DNA from: an uncultured Lachnospiraceae bacterium
Lineage (GTDB): Bacteria; Bacillota; Clostridia; Lachnospirales; Lachnospiraceae
NCBI GenBank assembly: GCA_944381615.1
Contig: CALWLT010000023.1
Span: 124,001-188,000 of the forward strand
Direction of reading: 5' to 3'
DNA length: 64,000 bases
Shown here: piece by piece, positions 34,498 through 44,071 of the stretch
Layout of the letters: every line of letters begins with the position of its first letter
Position numbering within the stretch: position 1 is the stretch's first letter
The notes under the pieces: generated by a model
Told to the model about the DNA's origin: nothing
What the model saw: the letters and a program-made list of their open reading frames with translations, nothing else
The model's database searches: none
Translations under genes and position numbers: made by a program

Positions 34498-36090
34498 TCA
34501 GTCTCTTCCGAACTCGCTGAGCTTAAGGCCCGGATTCCGCTCCAGCACCATCCCCACGCTCCAGCTGTTGATGAACAGCAGAAGCGGGCGATCCTTCAGA
34601 TCCTTGATGCGCTTCATATCCGACGTGCCCTGAATCTTAGAGACGTCGATCTCATCCTGATTCTCCACCCAGCGGATGTATTCATACGGCAGCTTGTCCA
34701 GCTTGACCTCCACGTTGTACTCGCTGCGCAGGCGGTAGGTCAGCACCTCAAACTGGAGCTCGCCCACCACTCCTACAATGATCTCCTCCATCCCGGTATT
34801 AAATTCCTGAAAGATCTGGATGGCGCCCTCCTGAGCGATCTGGCTGATGCCCTTGATAAACTGCTTGCGCTTCATCGTATCGATCTGGCGCACGCGGGCA
34901 AAATGCTCCGGCGCGAAGGTCGGAATCCCCTCGAACTGAACCTGCTGCCCGATGTCGCACAGCGTATCGCCGATGGAAAAGATTCCCGGATCAAACACGC
35001 CGATGATATCGCCGGCGTACGCCTCCTCCACCAGATGGCGATCCTGCGCCATCATCTGCTGCGGCTGGGAGAGCCGGATCCGTTTTCCTCCCTGCACATG
35101 GTTTACCTCCATGCCGGCCTGGAAGCGGCCGGAACAGATGCGCATAAAGGCGATCCGGTCGCGGTGCGCCTTGTTCATATTGGCCTGAATCTTAAAGACG
35201 AACGCGCTGAAATACGGATCAAACGGGTCCACCGTCCCGTCCGTCGTCCGGCGCGGCAGAGGCGGCGTCGTCATCTTCAGGAAATGCGCCAGAAACGTCT
35301 CCACGCCGAAGTTGGTCAGCGCCGATCCGAAAAAGACCGGCGACAGCTCGCCGCGGCTGACGCGATCCATGTCGAGCTCGTCGCTGGCTCCGTCCAGCAG
35401 CTCGATGTCGTCCAGCAGCTGGCGGTGGTAATCCGCGCCGATGGCCTCCTCCGCTTCCGGCCCCTTTGCCGCAAATTCGCGGGACGCCACCTCCTTCTGG
35501 CCGCCCATGGCCGCCGTGAAGGTCGTGATCCGCCTCGTATTCCGGTCGTAAACCCCCTTAAAATTCTTCCCGCAGCCAATCGGCCAGTTGACCGGGCAGG
35601 TGCGGATCCCCAGCACGCTCTCGATCTCGTCCATCAGCTCGAACGGATCCCTGGCCTCCCGGTCCATCTTGTTGATAAATGTAAAAATCGGTATCTTCCG
35701 CATCACGCAGACCTTGAACAGCTTGATGGTCTGCGCCTCCACGCCCTTGGAGCCGTCGATGACCATGACGGCCGAATCTGCCGCCATCAGCGTGCGGTAG
35801 GTATCCTCCGAGAAATCCTGATGCCCCGGCGTGTCCAGAATATTGATACAGTATCCCCCGTAATGAAACTGCAGCACCGAAGAGGTCACGGAGATTCCTC
35901 TCTCCTTCTCGATCTCCATCCAGTCCGAAACGGCGTGCTTCGCCGCCTTTCTCCCCTTGACCGTCCCCGCCAGATTGATGGCGCCTCCGTACAGAAGAAA
36001 CTTCTCCGTCAGCGTCGTCTTGCCGGCGTCCGGGTGGGAAATAATGGCGAACGTGCGCCGTTTTCTGATCTCCTGTTCCCTGTTTTCCAC
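34498..36090 (-). CDS. prfC: Peptide chain release factor 3
   Basis: A translational GTPase that recycles RF1/RF2. The 530 residues start at GTG 36090 after GGAGGAG. G motifs: HPDAGKTTL (G1, ~17), GISVTSS (G2), DTPGHQDF (G3, ~86) and NKMDRE (G4, ~140). The length and the RF3-type domain order separate it from EF-G. It has its own promoter. Confidence 0.96.
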   Translation of the reverse strand: MENREQEIRKRRTFAIISHPDAGKTTLTEKFLLYGGAINLAGTVKGRKAAKHAVSDWMEIEKERGISVTSSVLQFHYGGYCINILDTPGHQDFSEDTYRTLMAADSAVMVIDGSKGVEAQTIKLFKVCVMRKIPIFTFINKMDREARDPFELMDEIESVLGIRTCPVNWPIGCGKNFKGVYDRNTRRITTFTAAMGGQKEVASREFAAKGPEAEEAIGADYHRQLLDDIELLDGASDELDMDRVSRGELSPVFFGSALTNFGVETFLAHFLKMTTPPLPRRTTDGTVDPFDPYFSAFVFKIQANMNKAHRDRIAFMRICSGRFQAGMEVNHVQGGKRIRLSQPQQMMAQDRHLVEEAYAGDIIGVFDPGIFSIGDTLCDIGQQVQFEGIPTFAPEHFARVRQIDTMKRKQFIKGISQIAQEGAIQIFQEFNTGMEEIIVGVVGELQFEVLTYRLRSEYNVEVKLDKLPYEYIRWVENQDEIDVSKIQGTSDMKRIKDLKDRPLLLFINSWSVGMVLERNPGLKLSEFGRD

Positions 36091-36127
36091 GGATCTCTCC
36101 TCCAGACTTTATCATAAAATACACTTT

Positions 36128-36156
36128 ATTCTATTATGAAAAAACGGGAAAGTCAA
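36128..36156 (-). promoter_or_regulatory. Sigma-A promoter of prfC
   Basis: TTGACT (36151-36156), a 17-bp spacer and TAGAAT (36128-36133) on the minus strand. Confidence 0.65.
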
Positions 36157-36195
36157 TACGGACGCAGGCCGCGCGCCGTCCGTCCTAAGCAATCC

Positions 36196-36277
36196 GGATG
36201 CCGGCGTATCCGAACAGCCCGCGCGCCGGCAAGTCCAAACGGCCTGCGCGCCGGCAAGTCCGAGCGGCCCGCAGACC
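36196..36277. repeat. 25-bp degenerate tandem repeat, about three copies
   Basis: The block CGCGCCGGCAAGTCC recurs 25 bp apart (in about 36222-36270), with a decayed copy before it. It lies between the divergent prfC and coaX promoters. Confidence 0.7.
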
Positions 36278-36281
36278 GCGC

Positions 36282-36310
36282 TTGTTATTTGCACGGAAAT
36301 ATTGTATACT
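36282..36310 (+). promoter_or_regulatory. Sigma-A promoter of coaX
   Basis: TTGTTA (36282-36287), a 17-bp spacer and TATACT (36305-36310), 30 bp before the ATG. Confidence 0.65.
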
Positions 36311-36339
36311 TTTTTCCAGAATGAAAAAAGGAGGCCGCC

Positions 36340-37116
36340 ATGATTTTAGCCATCGACATCGGCAATACGAACATCGTGATCGGGGTCGTCGATTCCCGCA
36401 GGACGGTTCTGCTGGAGCGCATTACCCCCGCCCTGGGCAAGACCAGCATGGAATACGCCATCACGTTAAAGAGCATCCTGGAGATCTACCGCATCGATCC
36501 GGCCTCCCTCGAGGGGGCCATCGTCTCCTCCGTCGTCCCGCCCCTCAACCGCTCCATCCTGGCGGCCGTGCGCAAGATTACCGGCATCAATGCCCTCCTG
36601 GTCGGCTCCGGCATGAAGACGGGCCTTAACATCCTGATGGACAACCCCAAATCCGTGGGCAGCGACATGATCGTCAACTCCATCGGCGCGCTCTCGGAGC
36701 ACAAGCCGCCCATCGTCATCATCGACATGGGGACCGCCACCTCCCTCTCCGTCATCGACGAAAAGGGCCGCTACATCGGCGGGGCGCTGATGCCGGGCCT
36801 GCGGCTTTCCCTGGAGAGCATGAGCTCGCACACGGCGCAGCTTCCCCACATCAGCCTCGACACACCGAAGAAGGTCATCGGCAAGAATACCATCGACTGC
36901 ATGAGAAGCGGCATCATCTACGGGACCGCCTCCATGATCGACGGCATGCTGACCCGCATCGAGGCAGAGCTCGGGCAGACCCCGACCTTCCTGGCCACCG
37001 GCGGCATCGCCAAGGCCATCCTGCCGCTGTGCAGCCACCCGATCCTCTACGACGGAACGCTTCTTTTAAAAGGGCTGCGTCTCCTCTATGAAAAAAATAA
37101 AGACGGCGCCCGGTAA
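36340..37116 (+). CDS. coaX: Type III pantothenate kinase
   Basis: First step of coenzyme A synthesis. The 258 residues carry the ASKHA-fold signatures of CoaX: DIGNTNIVIG at residues 5-14 (phosphate 1), VSSVVPPLN (~65), DMGTATSLSVID (~129) and GGALMPGL (~147). AAGGAGG precedes the ATG. It is monocistronic, ended by the hairpin at 37144-37177. Confidence 0.96.
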   Translation: MILAIDIGNTNIVIGVVDSRRTVLLERITPALGKTSMEYAITLKSILEIYRIDPASLEGAIVSSVVPPLNRSILAAVRKITGINALLVGSGMKTGLNILMDNPKSVGSDMIVNSIGALSEHKPPIVIIDMGTATSLSVIDEKGRYIGGALMPGLRLSLESMSSHTAQLPHISLDTPKKVIGKNTIDCMRSGIIYGTASMIDGMLTRIEAELGQTPTFLATGGIAKAILPLCSHPILYDGTLLLKGLRLLYEKNKDGAR

Positions 37117-37143
37117 GCCTTTCAGGACTTTCCGGCGCCGCCC

Positions 37144-37177
37144 GGCGGCCCGCTTTCCGGGCCGCCCGTTTTTATTT
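37144..37177. terminator. Terminator of coaX, shared with the convergent gene
   Basis: GGCGGCCCG (37144-37152) pairs with CGGGCCGCC (37158-37166) and a T-rich run follows on the plus strand. It abuts the stop of the convergent SseB-like gene. Confidence 0.8.
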
Positions 37178-37954
37178 TACAATCTTTAATTTCATATTCT
37201 CTTTCTCGATGCGCTCCAGCTTCTCCGTATCCAGCCGCAGGCCGAATCCGAAGGGATTGAGGACGATCCCGTCCGCGTCCGCGAGGTATTTCTTCAGATC
37301 GCGGAACCGAAGCGGCGTTCCCTGGAAGCGGCGCTTGCGGTCAAACTTCCCGAATTCCACCCAGTCGGTAAAGACCGGGAAAAACTTTCCGCCCCGCCCG
37401 TCCGTCAGAAGCGGCTTCGTCGTCCGCCGCGGATCCGCGATCGGCGCCAGATAGCGCCCCTTATAGAGTTCCGCGCACATCCGATCCTGCATGGCCTCGA
37501 CGGCCCGGTGCATTCCCAGACCCTGATAGAACCAGGCGGCCGCCCGCATCAGATCCGGGTTGACGACCATGTCCGGATCCGCCGGCTTCTCTATCACAGA
37601 AAACAGCGACATCGCCATCGACTCGTCCTTCGTCTTGTCGACGACGACCGCCTCAAACCCGCTGCGGTACAGATCGCTGAAGAAAGCGATCCGCTGCGAG
37701 GGATGAATCTCCAGCGTCTTCGCCTCCAGCCCGATCCACTTGAGCTCCTTCACAAAATCGTCCGCGTAATCCCGGCTGGTAAAGACAAACGCGGCCGCTC
37801 TTCCATTCTCCGTCCCCATATAAAAATTCCCGGTAATCCGCAGGGAAACGCAAAACAGCCCCTCTTCTGTCTTCAGAAGCTCCCGGATCTGTCCAAACGT
37901 CTCCTTATCTTCCTCTCCGCGGCAGTGTTTGATCAGTTCATGCACTCTGTCCAT
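37172..37954 (-). CDS. SseB-N-domain-like protein
   Basis: About 260 residues from the ATG at 37954, chosen for its GGAGGA ribosome binding site; an in-frame ATG at 37981 would lie almost at the transcript start. Residues ~40-130 resemble the SseB N-terminal domain (GNFYMGTENGRAAAFVFTSRDYADDF). The second half is unfamiliar and ends Lys-rich. Soluble, no signal peptide. Function unknown. Confidence 0.6.
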   Translation of the reverse strand: MDRVHELIKHCRGEEDKETFGQIRELLKTEEGLFCVSLRITGNFYMGTENGRAAAFVFTSRDYADDFVKELKWIGLEAKTLEIHPSQRIAFFSDLYRSGFEAVVVDKTKDESMAMSLFSVIEKPADPDMVVNPDLMRAAAWFYQGLGMHRAVEAMQDRMCAELYKGRYLAPIADPRRTTKPLLTDGRGGKFFPVFTDWVEFGKFDRKRRFQGTPLRFRDLKKYLADADGIVLNPFGFGLRLDTEKLERIEKENMKLKIVK

Positions 37955-38003
37955 TCTGTTCCTCCGTCTGTTTTTCTTCATCGTCTTTTCCTGGTCTTTT
38001 TCT

Positions 38004-38032
38004 ATTTTATCACAGAGAAGAAAAACAATCAA
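38004..38032 (-). promoter_or_regulatory. Sigma-A promoter of the SseB-like gene
   Basis: TTGATT (38027-38032), a 17-bp spacer and TAAAAT (38004-38009) on the minus strand. Confidence 0.6.
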
Positions 38033-38157
38033 TCCGCCGGGCGCGGCAGATTTTTCCGCCGCCTTCCCCGGATTTTTTGTCCCGCGCCCGTATATTTCCC
38101 GCCGAAACCGTCCATCATTGGATAAAAAGACAGGAAAAAATGCGGAGGTAACGGAAC

Positions 38158-38934
38158 ATGGCGGTTTATAAAGTGGAGATATGCGGCGTGAACACATCCA
38201 GGCTCCCCCTTCTTACCAACGAGGAGAAGGAGGAGCTGTTTCAGCGGATCCTGAAGGGCGACAAGGACGCCAGGGAGCAGTACATCAAGGGCAATCTCCG
38301 CCTTGTCCTGAGCGTGATCCAGCGCTTTACCGGCAGCAGCGAAAATGTGGACGATCTGTTTCAGATCGGCTGCATCGGCCTGATCAAGGCCATCGACAAC
38401 TTCGACATTACCCAGAACGTGCGGTTTTCTACCTACGCCGTCCCCATGATCCTGGGCGAGGTCAAGCGCTATCTGCGCGACAACAATTCCATCCGGGTCA
38501 GCCGCTCCCTGCGGGATACGGCCTACAAGGCCATTTACACCCGCGAAGCGCTCCAGCGCAGAAATTCCAGGGAACCCACCGTCTGCGAGATCGCCGAGGA
38601 GCTGGGCGTTACCCGGGAAGAAATTACCTGCGCCCTGGACGCCATCCAGAGCCCGGTAAGCCTCTACGAGCCCGTCTACACCGACGGCGGAGATCCGCTC
38701 TACGTCATGGATCAGCTGAGCGACAAGAAAAACTCGGAAGAACACTGGGTGGAGGATCTCTCCCTGACTGAGGCGATGAAGCGCCTTCCCGAGCGCGAGC
38801 GCCACATCATCGATCTGCGCTTTTTCGAGGGGAAAACGCAGACGGAGGTCGCCGAGGAGATCCACATTTCCCAGGCGCAGGTCTCCCGCCTGGAAAAAAG
38901 CGCCCTGCGGGCCATGAAAAATTACCTCAGCTGA
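38158..38934 (+). CDS. sigG: Late forespore sigma factor SigG
   Basis: Directs late forespore transcription. The 258 residues open with the SigG-typical KVEICGVNTSRLPLL, followed by sigma region 2 (NVDDLFQIGCIGLIKAIDNFD, FSTYAVPMILGEVKRYLRD), region 3 and region 4 (ERERHIIDLRFFEGKTQTEVAEEIHISQAQVSRLE). GGAGG precedes the ATG. In Bacillus sigG follows spoIIGA-sigE; here it is on the opposite strand and separated from sigE by an acyltransferase gene. Confidence 0.95.
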   Translation: MAVYKVEICGVNTSRLPLLTNEEKEELFQRILKGDKDAREQYIKGNLRLVLSVIQRFTGSSENVDDLFQIGCIGLIKAIDNFDITQNVRFSTYAVPMILGEVKRYLRDNNSIRVSRSLRDTAYKAIYTREALQRRNSREPTVCEIAEELGVTREEITCALDAIQSPVSLYEPVYTDGGDPLYVMDQLSDKKNSEEHWVEDLSLTEAMKRLPERERHIIDLRFFEGKTQTEVAEEIHISQAQVSRLEKSALRAMKNYLS

Positions 38935-38974
38935 GAACCTGGCCGCCCGTCCGGCAGTTCCCGGCCGCCCCAAG

Positions 38975-39062
38975 CTGCCAGGATGCCCCGATCTGCCCGG
39001 ATGCCCCGATCTGCCCGGATGTCCTGATCTGCCCGGATGTCCCGATCTGCCCGGATGTCCTT
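38975..39062. repeat. 18-bp tandem repeat, about 4.9 copies
   Basis: Units of CTGCCCGGATGYCCYGAT begin at 38975, 38993, 39011, 39029 and 39047 with very little divergence. The array ends exactly at the -35 of the acyltransferase promoter. It has no spacers, so it is not a CRISPR. Confidence 0.9.
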
Positions 39063-39089
39063 GCCTTTTTGCCCGCCTCATAGTACACT
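39060..39089 (+). promoter_or_regulatory. Probable promoter of the acyltransferase gene
   Basis: TTGCCT (39061-39066), a 17-bp spacer and TACACT (39084-39089). The -35 abuts the tandem repeat, so changes in copy number could alter upstream context. Confidence 0.45.
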
Positions 39090-39125
39090 GTACTCAGGTA
39101 AATTTTACGGCAAGGAGTTTCTGTT

Positions 39126-40208
39126 ATGTCTGATACAAAGCAAACGCGTTCCCTCTACTGGGACATCGTAAAGGGCTGGGGCATTATCGCCATCGTGCTG
39201 GGCCACGTCGGCTACGTCGGCGGCGCGTTCGTCTACCTGTTCCATCTGGCCCTGTTTTTCTTTATTACCGGATATTTCTATAAGGAAGAGCGCTACGGCG
39301 ACACGCCCTTCCTCTATTTCGGCGCGCGGCTTGCCGGGGCCTGGCCGCGGTACATGTTTTACACGCTGTTTTTCGTCCTCCTTCACAACTTTTTCGTGAC
39401 GGAGGGCGTCTACGCCGGCCAGTCTCTCTACAATCACACCATGATGCTGACGGCCTGGATGGGCAGCCTTTCCTTCAACTGCCCCGAGCAGGTGCAGGGC
39501 GCGCTCTGGTTCGTGCCGGTCTGGCTCGTCTCCTCCGCCCTCTTTGCCGGGACGGTCTGGTTCGGGCGCGCCGGCTCCTGTCTGCTGAAACGGCCGGCCT
39601 TCAAATACGGGCTCTGCGGCGTTTCCTCGATCGGGATCGGCGCGATCGGCGTATTCCTCAACGGGCGGGGCTGCTCGCTCCCCTACAACCTGCAGGCCGC
39701 CCTGCTGGTCGTGCCGCTCTACTTCGCCGCCTTTCTCATGCAGCGCTTCCTGCCCGGCTTCAAAAAATATGCCGTCTGGTACGGCTGTCTGGCAAGCGCC
39801 GTCCTTTTGCACCTGACCAACAGCCGCCTGCACATTTTTATCGATCTGGCCAGCATGAGCGTGCCGGGCTTCCTCTACTATCCCATCTCGCTGCTGGGGA
39901 TCTATTTCGTCCTCTCGCTGTCCGCCCTCTCCGAGCGGATCGGCCTGCTGGCGAAGGGGCTTTCCTTCCTCGGCCGCCATTCCTTCGACATCATGGCCGT
40001 CCATTTTACGCTCTTTAAGCTGATGGACTGGCTCTATGTGCGCCTGGCGGGCGGCGCGGCCGCAGAGCTCTCCGCCTTCCCGGTCAGCTTCCGCCAGGAA
40101 ATGGGGCCGCTCTACATCGCGCTGGGCCTGATTATTCCCGCCCTCATCGGCTGGCTGGTCGATCAGGCTATTCGTAGCGGACGATCTCTTTTTTCAGCCG
40201 CTTCATAA
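39126..40208 (+). CDS. Membrane acyltransferase, Acyl_transf_3 family
   Basis: A polytopic membrane protein of 360 residues with about ten hydrophobic segments. The N-terminus has the family hallmark [19 protein letters not shown] with the catalytic-type His, followed by [15 protein letters not shown]. Such enzymes acylate sugars or wall polymers at the membrane; the substrate is unknown. AAGGAG precedes the ATG. Its last 41 bp overlap the 3' end of the convergent sigE gene. It interrupts the usual sigE-sigG order. Confidence 0.88.
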   Translation: MSDTKQTRSLYWDIVKGWGIIAIVLGHVGYVGGAFVYLFHLALFFFITGYFYKEERYGDTPFLYFGARLAGAWPRYMFYTLFFVLLHNFFVTEGVYAGQSLYNHTMMLTAWMGSLSFNCPEQVQGALWFVPVWLVSSALFAGTVWFGRAGSCLLKRPAFKYGLCGVSSIGIGAIGVFLNGRGCSLPYNLQAALLVVPLYFAAFLMQRFLPGFKKYAVWYGCLASAVLLHLTNSRLHIFIDLASMSVPGFLYYPISLLGIYFVLSLSALSERIGLLAKGLSFLGRHSFDIMAVHFTLFKLMDWLYVRLAGGAAAELSAFPVSFRQEMGPLYIALGLIIPALIGWLVDQAIRSGRSLFSAAS

Positions 40209-40908
40209 TCTTCTTTTCCAGCCGGGAAATATAAGACTGCGAGATCCCCAGAAGGTCCGCCACCTCCTTCTGGGTCATCTCGTCTCCGCTTTCCGAACCC
40301 AGCCCGTAGCGCAGCCGCACGATTTTCTGCTCCCGGGGCGCCAGGCGCCCGATCGCCAGGTTCAGAAGCTTCTTCTCCGTCTCGTCCTCCAGATCCCGGT
40401 AAATCACATCCTCATCCGTTCCCAGGATATCCGACAGCAGCAGCTCATTCCCGTCCCAGTCCACATTCAGCGGCTCGTCGATGGAAACCTCCATCTTCGT
40501 CTTGTTGTTGCGCCGCAGGTACATGAGAATCTCATTCTCGATGCAGCGCGAGGCGTAGGTCGCCAGCTTGATTTTCTTATCGACATTAAAGGTATTGATC
40601 GCCTTGATCAGCCCGATGGTCCCGATGGAGATCAGATCCTCGACGCCGACGCTGGTATTGTCGAATTTTCTCGCAATATAGACCACCAGCCGCAGATTGT
40701 GCTCAATCAGGCGCGAGCGCGCCTCGCTCTCCTTCTCCGTGCCCAGCTGCCCCAGCACCTCCGCCTCCTCGCGGGCGTCGAACGGGGCGGGCAGGACGTC
40801 CGCGCCGCCTATGTAATGAACCTCCCCTTCCCGGTTGACGAACATCGAATAAAACGACGACGCCAGCTTCAGCCTGAGCTTCCCCGGAACGGATATTTTA
40901 ACAATCAT
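40168..40908 (-). CDS. sigE: Early mother-cell sigma factor SigE (pro-form)
   Basis: Drives early mother-cell transcription in sporulation. The start at 40908 follows GGGAGG and gives 246 residues. A short N-terminal pro-sequence is present, followed by [14 protein letters not shown] at the usual cleavage region, region 2 ([38 protein letters not shown]) and region 4 ([23 protein letters not shown]). It lies 13 bp after spoIIGA, the gene for its processing protease. Confidence 0.95.
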   Translation of the reverse strand: MIVKISVPGKLRLKLASSFYSMFVNREGEVHYIGGADVLPAPFDAREEAEVLGQLGTEKESEARSRLIEHNLRLVVYIARKFDNTSVGVEDLISIGTIGLIKAINTFNVDKKIKLATYASRCIENEILMYLRRNNKTKMEVSIDEPLNVDWDGNELLLSDILGTDEDVIYRDLEDETEKKLLNLAIGRLAPREQKIVRLRYGLGSESGDEMTQKEVADLLGISQSYISRLEKKIMKRLKKEIVRYE

Positions 40909-40921
40909 GCCTGTTTCCTCC

Positions 40922-41710
40922 CTACATCCAGAATTTTTCATTCAGCAGCATCTGGTAGGAATCCTCCCGCGACAGCGGCCGCGCCGAGACGGCGATCAGC
41001 GGCCGCTCGACCGTCTGTTTCCAGCCGCTTCCCTGAATCTCCATCCGATCCGCCCGCACCGCCGGCAAAAGCCCGCCGTCCTTCCCCACGCTGCGGTACG
41101 GGACCAGCAGGCATCCCTGCGCGTTTTCTAGGAGCTCTCTTCCGGCATCGCCGGCCAGGATGCTGACCGGTTTTCCCGATACCGGCTCGGTCAGATGGTT
41201 TCCCGTATCAATCAGCGCCCGCGCCTTTACGCAAAACTCCCCACACGCAATCGTGACCTCGCACAGCTCCCGTCCCCGGATCGCGCTGCGGCCCGCCGCG
41301 CGCCAGAGAACCGGCAGCAGCCAGGCGCACGCCAGCGCGGCCGCCGCATACAGCCAGAACGCGGAAAACCAGCCGAAGGGGCGAAAGAACTCCATGATCC
41401 CGGCCGCCAGGACCGCCGCCAGGTACAGGCCGGCTATCGCGCGCAGCACGGCGGCGGGGCTGTTCAGACGAAAGGCGAGAAGCGTCATCAGCGTGCTCAT
41501 CCCCGCGCAGGTAAAAAACGTCTGCACGAAAAAAACGGGCAGAGGGATCAGGATGACCGCCAGCGCATAGAAGGCGCCCGCCAGACTGGCCAGGACAATT
41601 CCGCCCTTGCGCGCTTTCAGCTTCATCATTCTCTGCACCGTCGTGAGCAGCAGAAAATCCATTGTGAAATTGTTAAGAAGGATCACATCCGCATACACAT
41701 TGTACGTCAC
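40922..41710 (-). CDS. spoIIGA: Sporulation sigma-E processing peptidase SpoIIGA
   Basis: A membrane aspartic protease that cleaves pro-SigE. The 262 residues have five hydrophobic segments in the first ~145 residues, then a soluble protease domain with the catalytic [12 protein letters not shown] motif (Asp ~168). The first residues [19 protein letters not shown] are typical. It is transcribed with sigE from a spoIIG-like promoter. Confidence 0.93.
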   Translation of the reverse strand: MTYNVYADVILLNNFTMDFLLLTTVQRMMKLKARKGGIVLASLAGAFYALAVILIPLPVFFVQTFFTCAGMSTLMTLLAFRLNSPAAVLRAIAGLYLAAVLAAGIMEFFRPFGWFSAFWLYAAAALACAWLLPVLWRAAGRSAIRGRELCEVTIACGEFCVKARALIDTGNHLTEPVSGKPVSILAGDAGRELLENAQGCLLVPYRSVGKDGGLLPAVRADRMEIQGSGWKQTVERPLIAVSARPLSREDSYQMLLNEKFWM

Positions 41711-41745
41711 GGGTCATTCATTCACCTCGCTGTCTGACAGTAGCC

Positions 41746-41821
41746 ATTATATCGGGGACGGCCCGCTTTTTTTGTCAAACGGAAGGAAAAAATTCCGGGT
41801 TTTGATCGTCGGATTTCGACA
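41746..41821 (-). promoter_or_regulatory. spoIIG-type promoter with 0A box
   Basis: On the minus strand a perfect TTGACA (41773-41778) and a perfect TATAAT (41746-41751) are 21 bp apart, too far for ordinary sigma-A use. This long spacing is the known hallmark of the Spo0A-activated Bacillus spoIIG promoter. A perfect 0A box TGTCGAA lies upstream (41815-41821), and TGACAAA, one base off consensus, overlaps the -35. Confidence 0.8.
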
Positions 41822-41831
41822 GAGATCGCAA

Positions 41832-41872
41832 AGAGGACGCCGCGCCCCCTGCCGGGGGCTGCGGCGTCCTCT
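41832..41872 (-). terminator. Stem-loop terminator after ftsZ
   Basis: A long GC-rich hairpin pairs about 41832-41848 with 41855-41872, between the ftsZ stop and the spoIIGA promoter. Only a short TTT follows, so termination efficiency is uncertain. Confidence 0.55.
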
Positions 41873-41899
41873 GTCTGCGGCTGTGAGAAAACAGCCGTC

Positions 41900-43150
41900 T
41901 TATTTCTTATTCTTCAGAAAATCAGGAATGTTGATCTGCGTCTCCTGGCGCATGGGCCGGAAGGAAGGAGCCGGCGCCGGGTTCGGAGCCTGTCCTGCCG
42001 GAGCGGCGGGCCTGCCCTGCGTACCAGCGGCCGAAGGAGCGCGGTAAGCCGGCGCTTTATAGGACGGCGCAGCCGTGGCGGCCGCCTCGCGTCCCGCGCC
42101 CTGGTGCGAAGCCGGATAGGTCACGGCGGGCGCCGGTTTGCTCTTGAAGGGAGCCGTCTTGAACTCCGTCATCGCCTTGGATACCGGCGTGGACGCGCTC
42201 TGCACATCCAGCCCCGTGGCGATGACCGTGATCGTCGCCTCATCCTGGGCATTCTCGTCATACATCGCGCCGAAAATAATATTGGCGTCGTCTCCGGCCA
42301 GCTCCTGCACGTAGGTGGCCGCATCGTTGGCCTCGATCAGGCTGATATCGCCGGAGATATTGATAATCACATGCGTCGCGCCCTCGATGGTCGTCTCCAG
42401 AAGCGGGCTGGAAACCGCCTGCTTCACGGCCTCGATGGCCTTGTCGTCGCCCTTGGCATGTCCGATGCCGATGTGGGCGATGCCCTTGTCGATCATGACG
42501 GTCTGCACGTCGGCAAAATCCAGGTTGATTAAGCCCGGCACGTTGATCAGATCCGTGATTCCCTGCACGGCCTGCTGCAGCACCTCGTCCGCCTTCTTGA
42601 GCGCGTCCGGCATCGTCGTGCGCCGGTCCACGATCTCTAACAGCTTGTCGTTCGGGATCACAATCAGCGTGTCCACATTGGCCTTCAGCTTCTCAATCCC
42701 GGCCAGCGCATTGTTCATGCGGGCTCTGGCCTCGAAACGGAACGGCTTCGTCACGACGCCGACCGTCAGAATCCCCATATCCTTGGCGATGCGGGCAATG
42801 ACCGGAGCGGCTCCGGTTCCGGTGCCGCCGCCCATTCCGCAGGTCACGAACACCATGTCGGCGCCCTTCAACGCCTGCGCGAGCTCTTCCTGGCTCTCCT
42901 CCGCCGCCTTCTCGCCGATCTCCGGCTTCGCCCCGGCGCCGAGGCCCTTCGTCAGCTTCTCGCCGATCTGCATGGCGGTGGACGCCTTGCAGAACTGCAG
43001 CGCCTGCTTGTCCGTATTGATGCCGATAAATTCCACTCCCGCGATGTTCTCCTCGATCATGCGGTTTACCGCGTTGTTGCCGGCTCCGCCGACGCCCACG
43101 ACAATGATCCGGGCCGAGTTCTCCGACTCATTTATCTTAATCTCTAACAA
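41900..43150 (-). CDS. ftsZ: Cell division protein FtsZ
   Basis: Tubulin-like GTPase that forms the division ring. The 416 residues start at TTG 43150, after AAGGAGGAA. Seen: [12 protein letters not shown] (~21), the tubulin signature [11 protein letters not shown] (~105), NLDFADV (T7-loop Asp), an Ala/Pro-rich linker of ~70 residues and the conserved C-terminal peptide [10 protein letters not shown]. Last gene of the division cluster; ftsA is not adjacent. Confidence 0.97.
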   Translation of the reverse strand: MLEIKINESENSARIIVVGVGGAGNNAVNRMIEENIAGVEFIGINTDKQALQFCKASTAMQIGEKLTKGLGAGAKPEIGEKAAEESQEELAQALKGADMVFVTCGMGGGTGTGAAPVIARIAKDMGILTVGVVTKPFRFEARARMNNALAGIEKLKANVDTLIVIPNDKLLEIVDRRTTMPDALKKADEVLQQAVQGITDLINVPGLINLDFADVQTVMIDKGIAHIGIGHAKGDDKAIEAVKQAVSSPLLETTIEGATHVIINISGDISLIEANDAATYVQELAGDDANIIFGAMYDENAQDEATITVIATGLDVQSASTPVSKAMTEFKTAPFKSKPAPAVTYPASHQGAGREAAATAAPSYKAPAYRAPSAAGTQGRPAAPAGQAPNPAPAPSFRPMRQETQINIPDFLKNKK

Positions 43151-43298
43151 GATGCTTCCTCCTTCACTATCCCTTCCTGATCGGATCCGAATTATCTATA
43201 CAAAATGTCATTCAAGTCCAGCCTACATAATACTATATTTGATTTCAGGTAAAAAATCAACCTCTGATTTATGAAAAAAATATAATCCCGCCGCTTTT

Positions 43299-44033
43299 TC
43301 AGCCGCCCTCTTCTTCCCGCTCAAACCGGTACAGCGGATTGGAATTTGCCTCGTCGTACGTATCCAGGTAAAGGGTCCCCTCCAGGGACGGATAATCGCG
43401 CAGGATGTCCTTCAGCTCCGAGAGCTTTCCGTTCATCGAGCGGTTGTCCCCCAGCTCCACCGTCAGCGTCCCGATATAGAGCGTGGCCTCTCCCTGCGGG
43501 CTGAAATGGATCTGCTCCGCGGCGATCTCCTCGACCGACAGCATCTGCGTCAGGTTCAGGATCTCGCCGAAGATCCCCGCGTCCTCCACGGGAAGCGGAC
43601 GGTGCAGGACGATGTGGCCGAACTTAAGCCCCGTAATCTGCGGGATCCCCGGCAGCTGCTCCCCGGTGCTTTCCACGATGATGCCGTCTTTGTCAAAATA
43701 CATCATGCTGTTCATGTATTCCACATAGCCGACCACGCTCTTCTCATACACGATGATCTCCGCCTCCGACAGGCCGCGCAGGACTATCTGGTAGTCTTCC
43801 ACAAACGGGATCGTCTTATGTGGGCGGAACCGGGAACTCAGATAGCAGTAAACGGGATTTCTGCTTAATTTTGTATCGAAGATGAGCGCCTCCATCTCCT
43901 GCGCCGTATAGCGCGCGTTGCCGCTGACCTGTACGGTGCGGATCTGAAGAAGGGACAGAAAAACCAGGATCAGAAGCAGCGCTGCCGCCGCTCCGATCGC
44001 CAGGAACCGTTTTTTTCTCCGCCGGTACCGCAT
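43299..44033 (-). CDS. ftsQ: Division protein FtsQ/DivIB
   Basis: A bitopic divisome protein of 244 residues. A basic N-terminus (RYRRRKKR) precedes one transmembrane segment (~10-29), then a POTRA domain (IRTVQVSGNARYTAQEM) and a beta domain. The position between murA and ftsZ supports the call. Confidence 0.88.
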   Translation of the reverse strand: MRYRRRKKRFLAIGAAAALLLILVFLSLLQIRTVQVSGNARYTAQEMEALIFDTKLSRNPVYCYLSSRFRPHKTIPFVEDYQIVLRGLSEAEIIVYEKSVVGYVEYMNSMMYFDKDGIIVESTGEQLPGIPQITGLKFGHIVLHRPLPVEDAGIFGEILNLTQMLSVEEIAAEQIHFSPQGEATLYIGTLTVELGDNRSMNGKLSELKDILRDYPSLEGTLYLDTYDEANSNPLYRFEREEEGG

Positions 44034-44071
44034 GGCTTTCCGCCCCCTTCCTCATTCCTGCGCGCCGCCCT

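Noticed and set aside
38975..39062. Possible CRISPR array
   Set aside because: The 18-bp units are directly adjacent with no spacers, and there are no cas genes. It is a simple tandem repeat.
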